This document shows, in pieces, positions 24,083-30,395 of a stretch of DNA of 30,531 nucleotides. Below the pieces are notes generated by a model. That model searched no databases. It was not told where the DNA came from and saw nothing but the letters and a program-made list of their open reading frames with translations. The DNA lies in NCBI GenBank assembly GCA_944329545.1, contig CALVIK010000010.1, positions 1 through 30,531 of the forward strand, in the 5' to 3' direction. Position numbers and translations under genes: made by a program. Position 1 is the first letter of the stretch. Each line of letters begins with the position of its first letter. The stretch is from an uncultured Bacilli bacterium (GTDB lineage: Bacteria > Bacillota_I > Bacilli_A > RF39 > UBA660).

Positions 24083-24823
24083 TTATTCACCTGCTTTTTC
24101 TTCCTTTGAAGTTTCTTCTACTACCGTATTTTCTACTGGAGCTTCTTTAACTTCTTCTTTAACCCAAGATACAAGTTCTGGTCTTTCATTAACTTTACCC
24201 ATATTTTTAACCGCACTTTTGATAATAACTAATGATTTTTTAGGACCTGGAATATTTCCTTTTACTAAAATAACATTATTTTCTGTATCAACTTTTACGA
24301 TTTCCAAATTTTGAATAGTTACTGTAAGTGTTCCCATGTGACCAGGTAATTTTTTACCTTTAAATACACGCATTGGTCTCATTGTACCCATTGAACCTGG
24401 GCGTCTATGATAATGTGACCCATGGCCCATTGGCCCTCTTTGTTGGCCATGTCTTTTAATAACACCTTGGAACCCTTTACCCTTAGTAGTTCCTGTGACA
24501 TCGACCATTTCACCTCTAGTGAAAATATCAGCTGTGATTTCCTCACCTAGAGTATAATCATCAGTATTCACACCTCTAATTTCTTTAAAGAAGCGCTTAG
24601 GTGTAGTGTTTGCTTTATTGGTAATTCCAATAGAAGCTTTTGTCGCTAACTTTTCTCTTTTAGTATCAAAACCAAGTTGAATAGCATCGTAACCATCAGT
24701 TTCTTTTGTTTTTATTTGTGTTACAACATTAGGAGTAACTTCAACAACAGTTACGGGAATAAGTTTACCATCTTGATCAAATACTTCAGTCATTCCTAAT
24801 TTACGACCTAAGATTCCTTTCAT
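24083..24823 (-). CDS. rplC: 50S ribosomal protein L3 with an acidic C-terminal tail
   Basis: A 246-residue large-subunit assembly protein. It begins MKGILGRKLGMTEVFDQDG. The KGKGFQGVIKRHGQQRGPMGHGSHYHRRPGS block includes the Gln that is methylated in some species. After the usual end near residue 208 it carries an extra tail of about 38 residues rich in Glu, Val, Thr and Lys (EEVKEAPVENTVVEETSKEE). AGGAGG lies 7 bases before the ATG at 24823; an ATG two codons upstream is too close to the site. Confidence 0.95.
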   Translation of the reverse strand: MKGILGRKLGMTEVFDQDGKLIPVTVVEVTPNVVTQIKTKETDGYDAIQLGFDTKREKLATKASIGITNKANTTPKRFFKEIRGVNTDDYTLGEEITADIFTRGEMVDVTGTTKGKGFQGVIKRHGQQRGPMGHGSHYHRRPGSMGTMRPMRVFKGKKLPGHMGTLTVTIQNLEIVKVDTENNVILVKGNIPGPKKSLVIIKSAVKNMGKVNERPELVSWVKEEVKEAPVENTVVEETSKEEKAGE

Positions 24824-24834
24824 ATACATTCCTC

Positions 24835-25143
24835 CTATAATTTAATTTGAATATCAACACCGCTTGGAATATCTAAATGCGTTAAAGCATCGATAGTCTC
24901 CTTACTTGGATTATTGATATCAATAAGTCTTTTATGTGTTCTTCTTTCAAATTGTTCACGCGAATCTTTATATTTGTGAACCGCTCTTAAAATTGTGATT
25001 TTTTCTACTTCAGTTGGAAGTGGTACTGGACCACTAACTTCGCCGCCAGTTCTTTTAACTGTGTTCACAATTTTAGCGCACGCCGCATCTAAATTTTTAT
25101 GTTCAAATGCTTTTAGCTTAATACGAACTTTTTGTTTAGACAT
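24835..25143 (-). CDS. rpsJ: 30S ribosomal protein S10
   Basis: A 102-residue head protein that also joins NusB in antitermination. KVRIKLKAFEHKNLDAACAKI, the GPVPLPTEVEKITILRAVHK segment and EQFERRTHKRLIDI are diagnostic. GAGGAGGATA precedes the ATG at 25143; the longer frame upstream is the leader read through. It is the first gene of the S10-spc-alpha cluster. Confidence 0.97.
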   Translation of the reverse strand: MSKQKVRIKLKAFEHKNLDAACAKIVNTVKRTGGEVSGPVPLPTEVEKITILRAVHKYKDSREQFERRTHKRLIDINNPSKETIDALTHLDIPSGVDIQIKL

Positions 25144-25269
25144 TATTGTATCCTCCTCTCGCCTATATCTAGTATAGACATGCTCCGTACGAAAACCCAA
25201 TACTAAGTTAATTTATTTAGCAACTTAACCTGGTGTATCAGCAACCTCGCACATCAACGCAGCCACACA
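25144..25269 (-). promoter_or_regulatory. Structured leader of the S10 cluster
   Basis: About 125 bases separate the predicted transcription start from rpsJ. The leader is richer in GC than its surroundings. It contains a hairpin formed by GTCTATA and TATAGGC just before the ribosome binding site, and a possible GTTAAGTT/AACTT stem further upstream. Leaders of S10 operons in Firmicutes often bind a ribosomal protein (L4 type) for feedback control. That role is inferred from position and structure only. Confidence 0.5.
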
Positions 25270-25275
25270 TAATTA

Positions 25276-25304
25276 ATTTTACAACAAAATTATATGAAAA
25301 TCAA
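25276..25304 (-). promoter_or_regulatory. Promoter of the S10-spc-alpha cluster
   Basis: On the minus strand TTGATT (25299-25304) and TAAAAT (25276-25281) are separated by 17 bases. The stretch upstream is A/T tract-rich, as in strong UP-element promoters. It is the only good promoter seen before the cluster. Confidence 0.65.
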
Positions 25305-25342
25305 TAGTTTTTTAGAAGTTTTTTTACATTTTTGTACAAAAT

Positions 25343-25363
25343 AAAAAGAAGATAAAAATCTTC
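25343..25363 (-). terminator. Rho-independent terminator of the LemA-DUF2207 operon
   Basis: On the minus strand GAAGAT and ATCTTC form a 6-bp stem with a 4-base loop, followed by five T residues and ATTTT. It starts right after the stop codon at 25364. Confidence 0.8.
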
Positions 25364-27259
25364 CTACCATGAGCTTCCGCCGCCTCCACCAGAACCACCG
25401 CCAGATGAGCCACCGCCACCAGAAGATGATGAAGGACTAGAAGTCATAGCTGAGGCTGCTGAAGACATTGTATCGTTCATAAAAGTACTGAAAGTCGCAT
25501 AACTAAAAGCGGCATTACCATAATACCAAGTTGGCGGTTCTAAAGTAATATTTTCAAATTGTTTTATCCATTTATCAGAAATCCCCAAAACATAAGTGTA
25601 AGGCAATATGTCATAAAAGTAAGTTGGTTTTTCCATAACTAAAGTTTCTAATTTTTCTTTTTCAGCAGTTTCTAAGAAATTTTTAAAGCCTTTTATTTTA
25701 CCTAACATTTCATTACCATATTTAGTTCTTTTTGGCAAATATTTTAAACACATAATCATACCCAAAATTGTTATTACTCCAATTATATAAATAATTAAAT
25801 AAATGTAATTAATAAGTAATGATGGTAAAACAAAAATTATAAACGGAATTCCACCAAATAAAACTCCCCAAAAAATTCCAAATATTTTTGTCAAAATAGA
25901 TGAACGGCGTGGCTTGCCATTAACATAAATGTTATTAGATTCGCTAAAAAGCATATAGAACATAATCGTAAAGCCAAATCCTGGAAAAATTAAAGCGGGG
26001 ATTAAAGTGCCTTGCTCACCATACTCTAAATATGGTGGAATAGTTATTAAACAAAATGTGGCAATAAGCATTAAGATGATAAATATTCTTTTATTACTTG
26101 CCGATTTTTCAAAGATTTTATTTTTGTTTTCTTTAGTATTAACGCTTTGTAATATTTTATTAACTGTTAGATAAAAATTATCTTGCAAATCAGACAAAGT
26201 TACTTCTGAAGTTGGAACATTATTTTGTTCAAAAAGGCTAATTTTAGGAGTGAAAAGACCATTTAAAAAGGCTTTTTCTTCTGGATTATTCCCATCATAT
26301 TCTTTTACTTTTGTAATTTTAAAACTTTTTGTTTTAACAAATAATACTTTTTCTTCGATTTCGGTAATTTTAATATATCCTTTATTCGCTAAATAAATAA
26401 GTAAAGAAACTACATCAAAATTATCAGCTTTCCCTTTATATAAAAAGCCTAGTTCTAAACTATTAAAACCTTCTGGCGGATAAAATTCCACAGTTTCAAT
26501 TACTTCTTCATCTCTACCAAATTTGTGCCATAAAAATATAGAAATAAGCAAGAATATTATTGGTAATATTATACAAATAATATTTATAATGTTAAAAGTG
26601 TTCCCTTCTGGCGTAAAATAACCTTCTGGTAGTTCTAATCTAATATTTATACCTTCATAAGCGTTTAAGGTATCATAATAAGCTCCAGTTATGACTTTAT
26701 CATTAACTGTATAATAAATATTATCGGTGCCTACTGTTCCAGCTTTTCCTGTTGAAAAGCCTAATTTTGTTTCATCAAATTTTTTAGGCATGGTTATTTC
26801 AAAGGTTACATTACTAATACTAGTATCCCATTTTGTACCAATTAAATTATAATAAAATTCATCATAAGCTGTCGTATGGTCTTTGCCAAGGGCATAATCG
26901 TAACTAATAGTATAAGTGTGCATGCCAGTAACGGTTTTATCAGCATCACCTATTTGAATGATTTTTTGATTGTTTTCGTTATAAACTTCAAAAGTAGCAT
27001 CAACATCAATGTTACTTATTTTTGCATAGTTAGTTTCTTTTGTTCCATCTTCTCTATTTATTTCATTACGCATCGGTAAAGAGCGTTTTATACCATGTTT
27101 AGGTACATTAAAATTAGCTGTTATCACTTCTTTAATATTAAAAGTATTATTTTCATTTACTTTAATTTTAACATCGTAATTAGTGATTTCATAATCACTA
27201 GCATTTACTGTAAATGGAAAAACAAATAAACAAATTAAAACAAAAATTGCTTTTTTCAT
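25364..27259 (-). CDS. DUF2207-family membrane protein
   Basis: A 631-residue membrane protein. It has a signal peptide (residues 1-20) and a beta-rich extracellular domain to about residue 215 beginning with YEITNYDVKIKV, typical of DUF2207. A transmembrane helix near 225-245 is followed by a cytoplasmic part and three or four further helices between about 385 and 505. The C-terminus is extremely Gly/Ser-rich, ending in GSGGGGGSSW, a hallmark of this family. The function is unknown. It overlaps lemA by 4 bases (ATGA), and LemA-DUF2207 pairs are common, suggesting they act together at the membrane. Confidence 0.85.
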   Translation of the reverse strand: MKKAIFVLICLFVFPFTVNASDYEITNYDVKIKVNENNTFNIKEVITANFNVPKHGIKRSLPMRNEINREDGTKETNYAKISNIDVDATFEVYNENNQKIIQIGDADKTVTGMHTYTISYDYALGKDHTTAYDEFYYNLIGTKWDTSISNVTFEITMPKKFDETKLGFSTGKAGTVGTDNIYYTVNDKVITGAYYDTLNAYEGINIRLELPEGYFTPEGNTFNIINIICIILPIIFLLISIFLWHKFGRDEEVIETVEFYPPEGFNSLELGFLYKGKADNFDVVSLLIYLANKGYIKITEIEEKVLFVKTKSFKITKVKEYDGNNPEEKAFLNGLFTPKISLFEQNNVPTSEVTLSDLQDNFYLTVNKILQSVNTKENKNKIFEKSASNKRIFIILMLIATFCLITIPPYLEYGEQGTLIPALIFPGFGFTIMFYMLFSESNNIYVNGKPRRSSILTKIFGIFWGVLFGGIPFIIFVLPSLLINYIYLIIYIIGVITILGMIMCLKYLPKRTKYGNEMLGKIKGFKNFLETAEKEKLETLVMEKPTYFYDILPYTYVLGISDKWIKQFENITLEPPTWYYGNAAFSYATFSTFMNDTMSSAASAMTSSPSSSSGGGGSSGGGSGGGGGSSW

Positions 27260-27801
27260 AGTTCCACCTGCACGCTTTCTCTTTCGCTAGCTTTAGCTTC
27301 AAACCATTTTTTAGAAGTGTAACCAAATATTTTAGCTAAAATACTATTAGGAAACATTTCAACTTTATTATTAAATTGCCGAACGCAACCATTATAGTAT
27401 TTTCTAGCATTAGCGATATCATTTTCAATATTTGTTAATTCTTCGCTTAATTTTAAGAAATTATTATTGGCTTTTAATTCAGGATAATTTTCAGCTATAG
27501 CCATTATTTTACCAATATAAGCATTAATTTTATTACTAGTATTTAATCTTTCTTTATAAGATAAAGCCTCATAATTAATTTTTCTTAAATTGGTAATTTC
27601 CCTTAAAGTTTGGCTTTCATAAGTAGCATAACCTTTAACAGTTTCTACTAAATTAGGAACCAAATCCCATCTTTTTTTTAAATAAATATCCATTGTAGAA
27701 AATGCTTCTTCAACTTTATTGTCGATCCTTACAAAAGCATTATACATAATAAAAACATAAATTAAAATTATTAAAATAATTCCTACGACTACATATAGCA
27801 T
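27256..27801 (-). CDS. LemA family protein
   Basis: A 181-residue protein with one N-terminal transmembrane helix (about residues 2-20), followed by a short outside segment and a long helical bundle. NAFVRIDNKVEEAFSTMD, KKRWDLVPNLVETVKGYA and the AENYPELKANNNFL block are the conserved LemA patterns. The function is not established. AGAGGTGG precedes the ATG. It is co-transcribed with the DUF2207 gene. Confidence 0.9.
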   Translation of the reverse strand: MLYVVVGIILIILIYVFIMYNAFVRIDNKVEEAFSTMDIYLKKRWDLVPNLVETVKGYATYESQTLREITNLRKINYEALSYKERLNTSNKINAYIGKIMAIAENYPELKANNNFLKLSEELTNIENDIANARKYYNGCVRQFNNKVEMFPNSILAKIFGYTSKKWFEAKASERESVQVEL

Positions 27802-27819
27802 ATAACCACCTCTATTTTA

Positions 27820-27848
27820 AGTTTATCATATTGTTTAAAAGATAACAA
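27820..27848 (-). promoter_or_regulatory. Possible lemA promoter
   Basis: On the minus strand TTGTTA (27843-27848) and TAAACT (27820-27825) are separated by 17 bases. The -10 is weak; TATGAT a few bases upstream is an alternative. Confidence 0.4.
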
Positions 27849-27876
27849 TAATTTTAAAAAAATAGTTGCTTTTTAT

Positions 27877-27910
27877 AAAAAATAAGTTACCGATTAATTA
27901 ACCAATAACT
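27877..27910 (-). terminator. Rho-independent terminator of the DGR operon
   Basis: On the minus strand an 11-bp imperfect stem (AGTTATTGGTT with AATCGGTAACT) and a 4-base loop are followed by TATTTTTT. The stem begins at the reverse transcriptase stop codon. Confidence 0.75.
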
Positions 27911-29033
27911 AGATAAATTTAATATTATTTTGATATATGTAATAACAATTACCATATTTAAAATGAGTTTTATAACTATTACTTATTTGTAAACTTTTTT
28001 CTTTAGAAATTATTCCTTTTTTAATAGCTTTCATTTTTCTTTTAAATCTTTTTTTAATATCATTTCTAACTTTCATAATTAATTTATTATTAATGATATA
28101 AAATCTAAAACCTAAAAAATCGATACCTTCTTTTGTAACATTTATTATTTTAGTTTTATTATTTAATTTTAATTGATATTTTTTTATTAGTTTTTGAATT
28201 TCTTCTAAACAATATTTTAAGTATTCTTTATTATTACTAAGTAATACCCCATCATCCATATACCTTATATAATATTTTATTTTTAACTTTTCTTTTATAT
28301 AATGATCAAGTTCATTCAAATAAAAAATAGCTAATATTTGACTGGTCATATTACCAATAGGTAAGCCTTTACCTTGTTCATATAAAGGAATTCTTTGTAT
28401 TTCTTCTATTCTTTGTGATTTTATTTTTTCATTTAAATTAGATTTTTTTACTTTTAAAAGTTCTTTTTCTTTTAATTTATTAATTTCATCATTTACATAT
28501 TCTCTATCGGTTGAATTTATTATATTAGTTAAAATATTAATAACACATTTATCCTTTATTTTACTTTTTAATAATTTTATTAATATTGAATGATCAATAC
28601 TATAAAAGTATTTACTAATATCAAACTTTAAAGCATATATAGTGCTTCCTTTTAACTCATTTAAATATTTTTTTAAATATTTAATACCATAATGAGTTCC
28701 TTTGCCCTTTCTAGTAGCCACATTAGTATTTATTAAGCTTTTATCTAAAACAGGTAATAAAAATTTACAAGCTACTACATGATTAATTAATTTATCAAAT
28801 ATACTTTGACTCATTATTATTCGGTACTTTGGTTCTCTTATCAAAAAAATATTATAAATACCACCATTATAGTTATTATCATCAAAAACCTTTTTTACTC
28901 TAGCAATATTAATAGAATAAAACTCTTCAAATTTATAAATTTTATATTTATTTTTAGTATTACTTCTTACTTTTTTATAAATTTCATTAATATCATTAAT
29001 ACTAACATTGTATAAATTATTATATCTTTTCAT
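27909..29033 (-). CDS. DGR reverse transcriptase
   Basis: A 374-residue reverse transcriptase. Motif A is FDISKYFYSID (about 137-147). Motif B reads GLPIGNMTSQ (about 223-232), the IGxxxSQ form that marks diversity-generating retroelement enzymes, whereas group II intron and retroviral enzymes usually have QGxxxSP. The active site is YMDD (258-261), followed by LGFRF. It copies the template RNA with errors at adenines and the cDNA replaces the variable repeat. A Lys/Glu-rich stretch of about 45 residues lies between motifs A and B. The start at 29033 (MKRYNN) follows GGGTGG and overlaps the avd stop by 14 bases; a longer start at 29048 is less likely. There is no maturase or endonuclease domain. 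Confidence 0.93.
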   Translation of the reverse strand: MKRYNNLYNVSINDINEIYKKVRSNTKNKYKIYKFEEFYSINIARVKKVFDDNNYNGGIYNIFLIREPKYRIIMSQSIFDKLINHVVACKFLLPVLDKSLINTNVATRKGKGTHYGIKYLKKYLNELKGSTIYALKFDISKYFYSIDHSILIKLLKSKIKDKCVINILTNIINSTDREYVNDEINKLKEKELLKVKKSNLNEKIKSQRIEEIQRIPLYEQGKGLPIGNMTSQILAIFYLNELDHYIKEKLKIKYYIRYMDDGVLLSNNKEYLKYCLEEIQKLIKKYQLKLNNKTKIINVTKEGIDFLGFRFYIINNKLIMKVRNDIKKRFKRKMKAIKKGIISKEKSLQISNSYKTHFKYGNCYYIYQNNIKFI

Positions 29034-29361
29034 ACTTAATCCACCCATATATTAGTTTTAGATTATTAAGCAAATGATTACATACCTTTTGGTACTTCTT
29101 ATAAGAAATATATTTTTTATCACAAGATATTTTTAAATAAAAATCTATCATTTTAATTTTACTAACAATTTTCTTTTGATATAAAACCCTATTATAATTA
29201 TTAACCTCATTAGCCATATACATATATTCTAAAACATCATACATCGCATGACTTATTTTATCTTTTAAAACTTTTTCATTATTAGGAAAATTAACAATTA
29301 TTTTATCTAAATAAAGAATAGTTTTTTTAAAATTAGAAATTATTTTTAAATTATCTTTCAT
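29020..29361 (-). CDS. avd: Avd-like DGR accessory protein
   Basis: A 113-residue, highly basic, helical protein. It shows four predicted helices, with the pattern NFPNNEKVLKDKISHAMYDVLEYMYMAN in the first half and ISYKKYQKVCNHLLNNLKLIYGWIK in the second. This matches the accessory variability determinant (S23/Avd four-helix bundle), which forms a basic pentamer that binds the reverse transcriptase and template RNA in the Bordetella phage system. Position is also right, between an upstream accessory gene and the reverse transcriptase. Its ATG overlaps the preceding stop (ATGA). Confidence 0.8.
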   Translation of the reverse strand: MKDNLKIISNFKKTILYLDKIIVNFPNNEKVLKDKISHAMYDVLEYMYMANEVNNYNRVLYQKKIVSKIKMIDFYLKISCDKKYISYKKYQKVCNHLLNNLKLIYGWIKYEKI

Positions 29362-29759
29362 AATATATCCTCAATTCTATTTAATATTTGATTAATATTA
29401 GATTTTTCCTTTAAAACATTAAGTTTACTATAAATATTATTTATTCTTTCATCAAGAGATAAATTTTTGTTTAAAAATTCATTATAATTATTTTTATTAA
29501 ATTTTTTTCTGATAATCTCTTTATCAATAATTAAATAGTTAATTTTAAATTTATTTAATTTTGTAATAACTTTATCATAACTATTAACAGGAAAACCAAC
29601 TTGTTTAACATTGTTAATATTTCTTATTTTATAATTAAATAAATTATTTAAAATATAAGCATCTTCATTATAAGTTTCGTAAAAAATACCAACCTTAATT
29701 AAAATAACATATTTTGAATATTTTGCTTTATTTTCATTATATACATCAATAACTTTCAT
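29358..29759 (-). CDS. MutS-domain-I-like DGR accessory protein
   Basis: A 133-residue protein matching only the N-terminal mismatch-recognition domain of MutS. Residues 16-35 read like the MutS block: hydrophobic strand VILIKVG, then FYE (26-28), then NEDAY. VKQVGFPVNSYDKVITKL and NYLIIDKE follow, like the MutS GVP motif and its next strand. In MutS the Phe-x-Glu motif wedges into mismatched DNA, and it is intact here. ATPase, clamp and lever domains are absent; the last 30 residues look like a coiled coil. MutS-like accessory proteins have been reported in surveys of DGRs. Start at 29759, with AAGGAAGGG upstream; a longer frame to 29825 runs into a hairpin region and has no site. Confidence 0.75.
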   Translation of the reverse strand: MKVIDVYNENKAKYSKYVILIKVGIFYETYNEDAYILNNLFNYKIRNINNVKQVGFPVNSYDKVITKLNKFKINYLIIDKEIIRKKFNKNNYNEFLNKNLSLDERINNIYSKLNVLKEKSNINQILNRIEDIL

Positions 29760-29787
29760 ACTACACCCTTCCTTGTATAAATATTTA

Positions 29788-29887
29788 AAAATAAAAGCAG
29801 TATCTATAGCAAGAACTACTATCAAAGTTTATATTTTTAATAAATATAAACCTTTAATATTATTCTCACTATATTTTGATACTGCTT
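29788..29887 (-). promoter_or_regulatory. Terminator-like leader hairpin upstream of the MutS-like gene
   Basis: The inverted repeat AAGCAGTATC (29795-29804) with GATACTGCTT (29878-29887), extended by TATAG/CTATA inside, closes a large stem-loop. On the minus strand it is followed by TTTTATTTTT, so it is terminator-like. A nested 10-bp hairpin lies at 29827-29851. TATCAAA at 29820-29826 can instead pair with TTTGATA at 29875-29881, which would compete with the outer stem. This resembles an attenuator that could separate the template RNA from translation of the accessory genes. Confidence 0.5.
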
Positions 29888-30002
29888 AAAATATAGTTTT
29901 TATCATATCATATCTTTTTCAAAATTTCTAAATTTATAGTTTTTCATTCGAAATAATTATAAACTTTTTTTATTAGAGATATCTCTGACTATATTTATTT
30001 TT

Positions 30003-30049
30003 TTGTAAATGATTTTATTAACGGTATATGAAACCCTAACCATTTACAA
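30003..30049 (-). other. Spacer RNA hairpin with possible pseudoknot
   Basis: TTGTAAATG (30003-30011) is the reverse complement of CATTTACAA (30041-30049). The loop carries CCC on the plus strand (30034-30036), matched by GGG just outside the stem (30050-30052), so a pseudoknot is possible. Confidence 0.45.
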
Positions 30050-30063
30050 GGGATAATACTTAT

Positions 30064-30118
30064 TCTCTAATCTTTTCTTTATGACCTTATTGGTTCATAA
30101 ACCATAGTCTTTTAGAGA
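30064..30118 (-). other. Composite stem-loop immediately downstream of the template repeat
   Basis: TCTCTAA (30064-30070) pairs with TTAGAGA (30112-30118). Inside, TTTATGA (30078-30084) pairs with TCATAAA (30095-30101), extended by CC/GG with one bulged base. It begins 3 bases from the 3' end of the TR on the minus strand, where the DGR spacer RNA is expected. Confidence 0.55.
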
Positions 30119-30121
30119 GTT

Positions 30122-30182
30122 GGCCGGCCGAACACCGTTAGAATTGTTCGCGTTGTTGTTGTTGAGGTTGCCATCGTCATTG
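30122..30182 (-). repeat. DGR template repeat (TR), part verifiable against the VR
   Basis: On the minus strand this part encodes Asn codons in series (AAC/AAT) ending GVRPA, the classic TR pattern. It aligns with 30468-30531: 12 of its 20 adenines differ, but only 1 of 41 other bases, and the VR has one extra codon. Its 3' limit is the GGCCGGCC shared with the VR, after which the two sequences diverge. The TR very likely extends further on its 5' side, to about 30255, where Asn codons continue (SPNADNSNQVWNV), but the matching VR part lies outside the window. Confidence 0.92.
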
Positions 30183-30279
30183 ACATTCCAAACTTGATTG
30201 GAATTATCAGCATTAGGCGAGAGGAATAACAGTCCTAATTCATTAGTATTACCCCATATTGATATCCCCATTTTTTTCG

Positions 30280-30311
30280 TTCCGGTTTCTCCGTAGGCGA
30301 GGAAACCGGAA
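30280..30311 (-). other. 10-bp inverted repeat between target gene and TR
   Basis: TTCCGGTTTC (30280-30289) and GAAACCGGAA (30302-30311) are perfect complements around a 12-base loop. On the minus strand it is followed by A residues rather than T, so it is not a canonical terminator for the target gene. On the plus strand only four T residues follow. Confidence 0.6.
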
Positions 30312-30349
30312 GTTTTCGAGACATCGCTTTCGCTCGTCCCGTTCCCAAA

Positions 30350-30366
30350 CTCATGCGTTGCATGAG
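30350..30366 (-). other. Short-loop hairpin downstream of the target gene
   Basis: CTCATGC and GCATGAG form a perfect 7-bp stem with a 3-base loop, about 30 bases after the target gene stop codon. DGR targets such as Bordetella phage carry a hairpin of this size just after the VR that promotes homing. Here it is about 100 bases from the VR end, so the match in role is tentative. Confidence 0.45.
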
Positions 30367-30395
30367 CTTGCCATTTATGTCATATATTTAGTGTT

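Larger units (their letters stand above)
29760..30395 (-). other. DGR non-coding region: spacer, template repeat and target 3' flank
   Basis: This 636-base stretch has no well-supported gene. From the target side it holds: a 7-bp hairpin (30350-30366), a 10-bp hairpin (30280-30311), the template repeat, a composite hairpin just beyond it (30064-30118), a hairpin with pseudoknot potential (30003-30049), a 12-bp palindrome (29975-29986), and the attenuator-like element above. In the Bordetella system the RNA just downstream of the TR is required for cDNA priming by the RT-Avd complex; the spacer here is the equivalent in position. Confidence 0.65.

Noticed and set aside
27909..29033. Reverse transcriptase as a group II intron or retron enzyme
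   Set aside because: Motif B is the IGxxxSQ form of DGRs, there is no maturase or endonuclease domain, and an adenine-specific TR/VR pair is present.
29760..29825. N-terminal extension of the MutS-like protein up to 29825
   Set aside because: The strong AAGGAAGGG site lies just before the internal ATG at 29759, and the extension falls in the inverted-repeat region.
29975..29986. 12-bp palindrome as a separate regulator binding site
   Set aside because: It may simply be part of the spacer RNA. No gene start or promoter is close enough to support an operator call.
30280..30311. Hairpin as the terminator of the target gene
   Set aside because: On the minus strand the stem is followed by ACGAAAAAAA, not by T residues.
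30315..30335. GAAA-loop hairpin near GAGCGAAAGC, like the Bordetella cruciform loop
   Set aside because: Only 2 bp can form around the GAAA, too little to support a hairpin.
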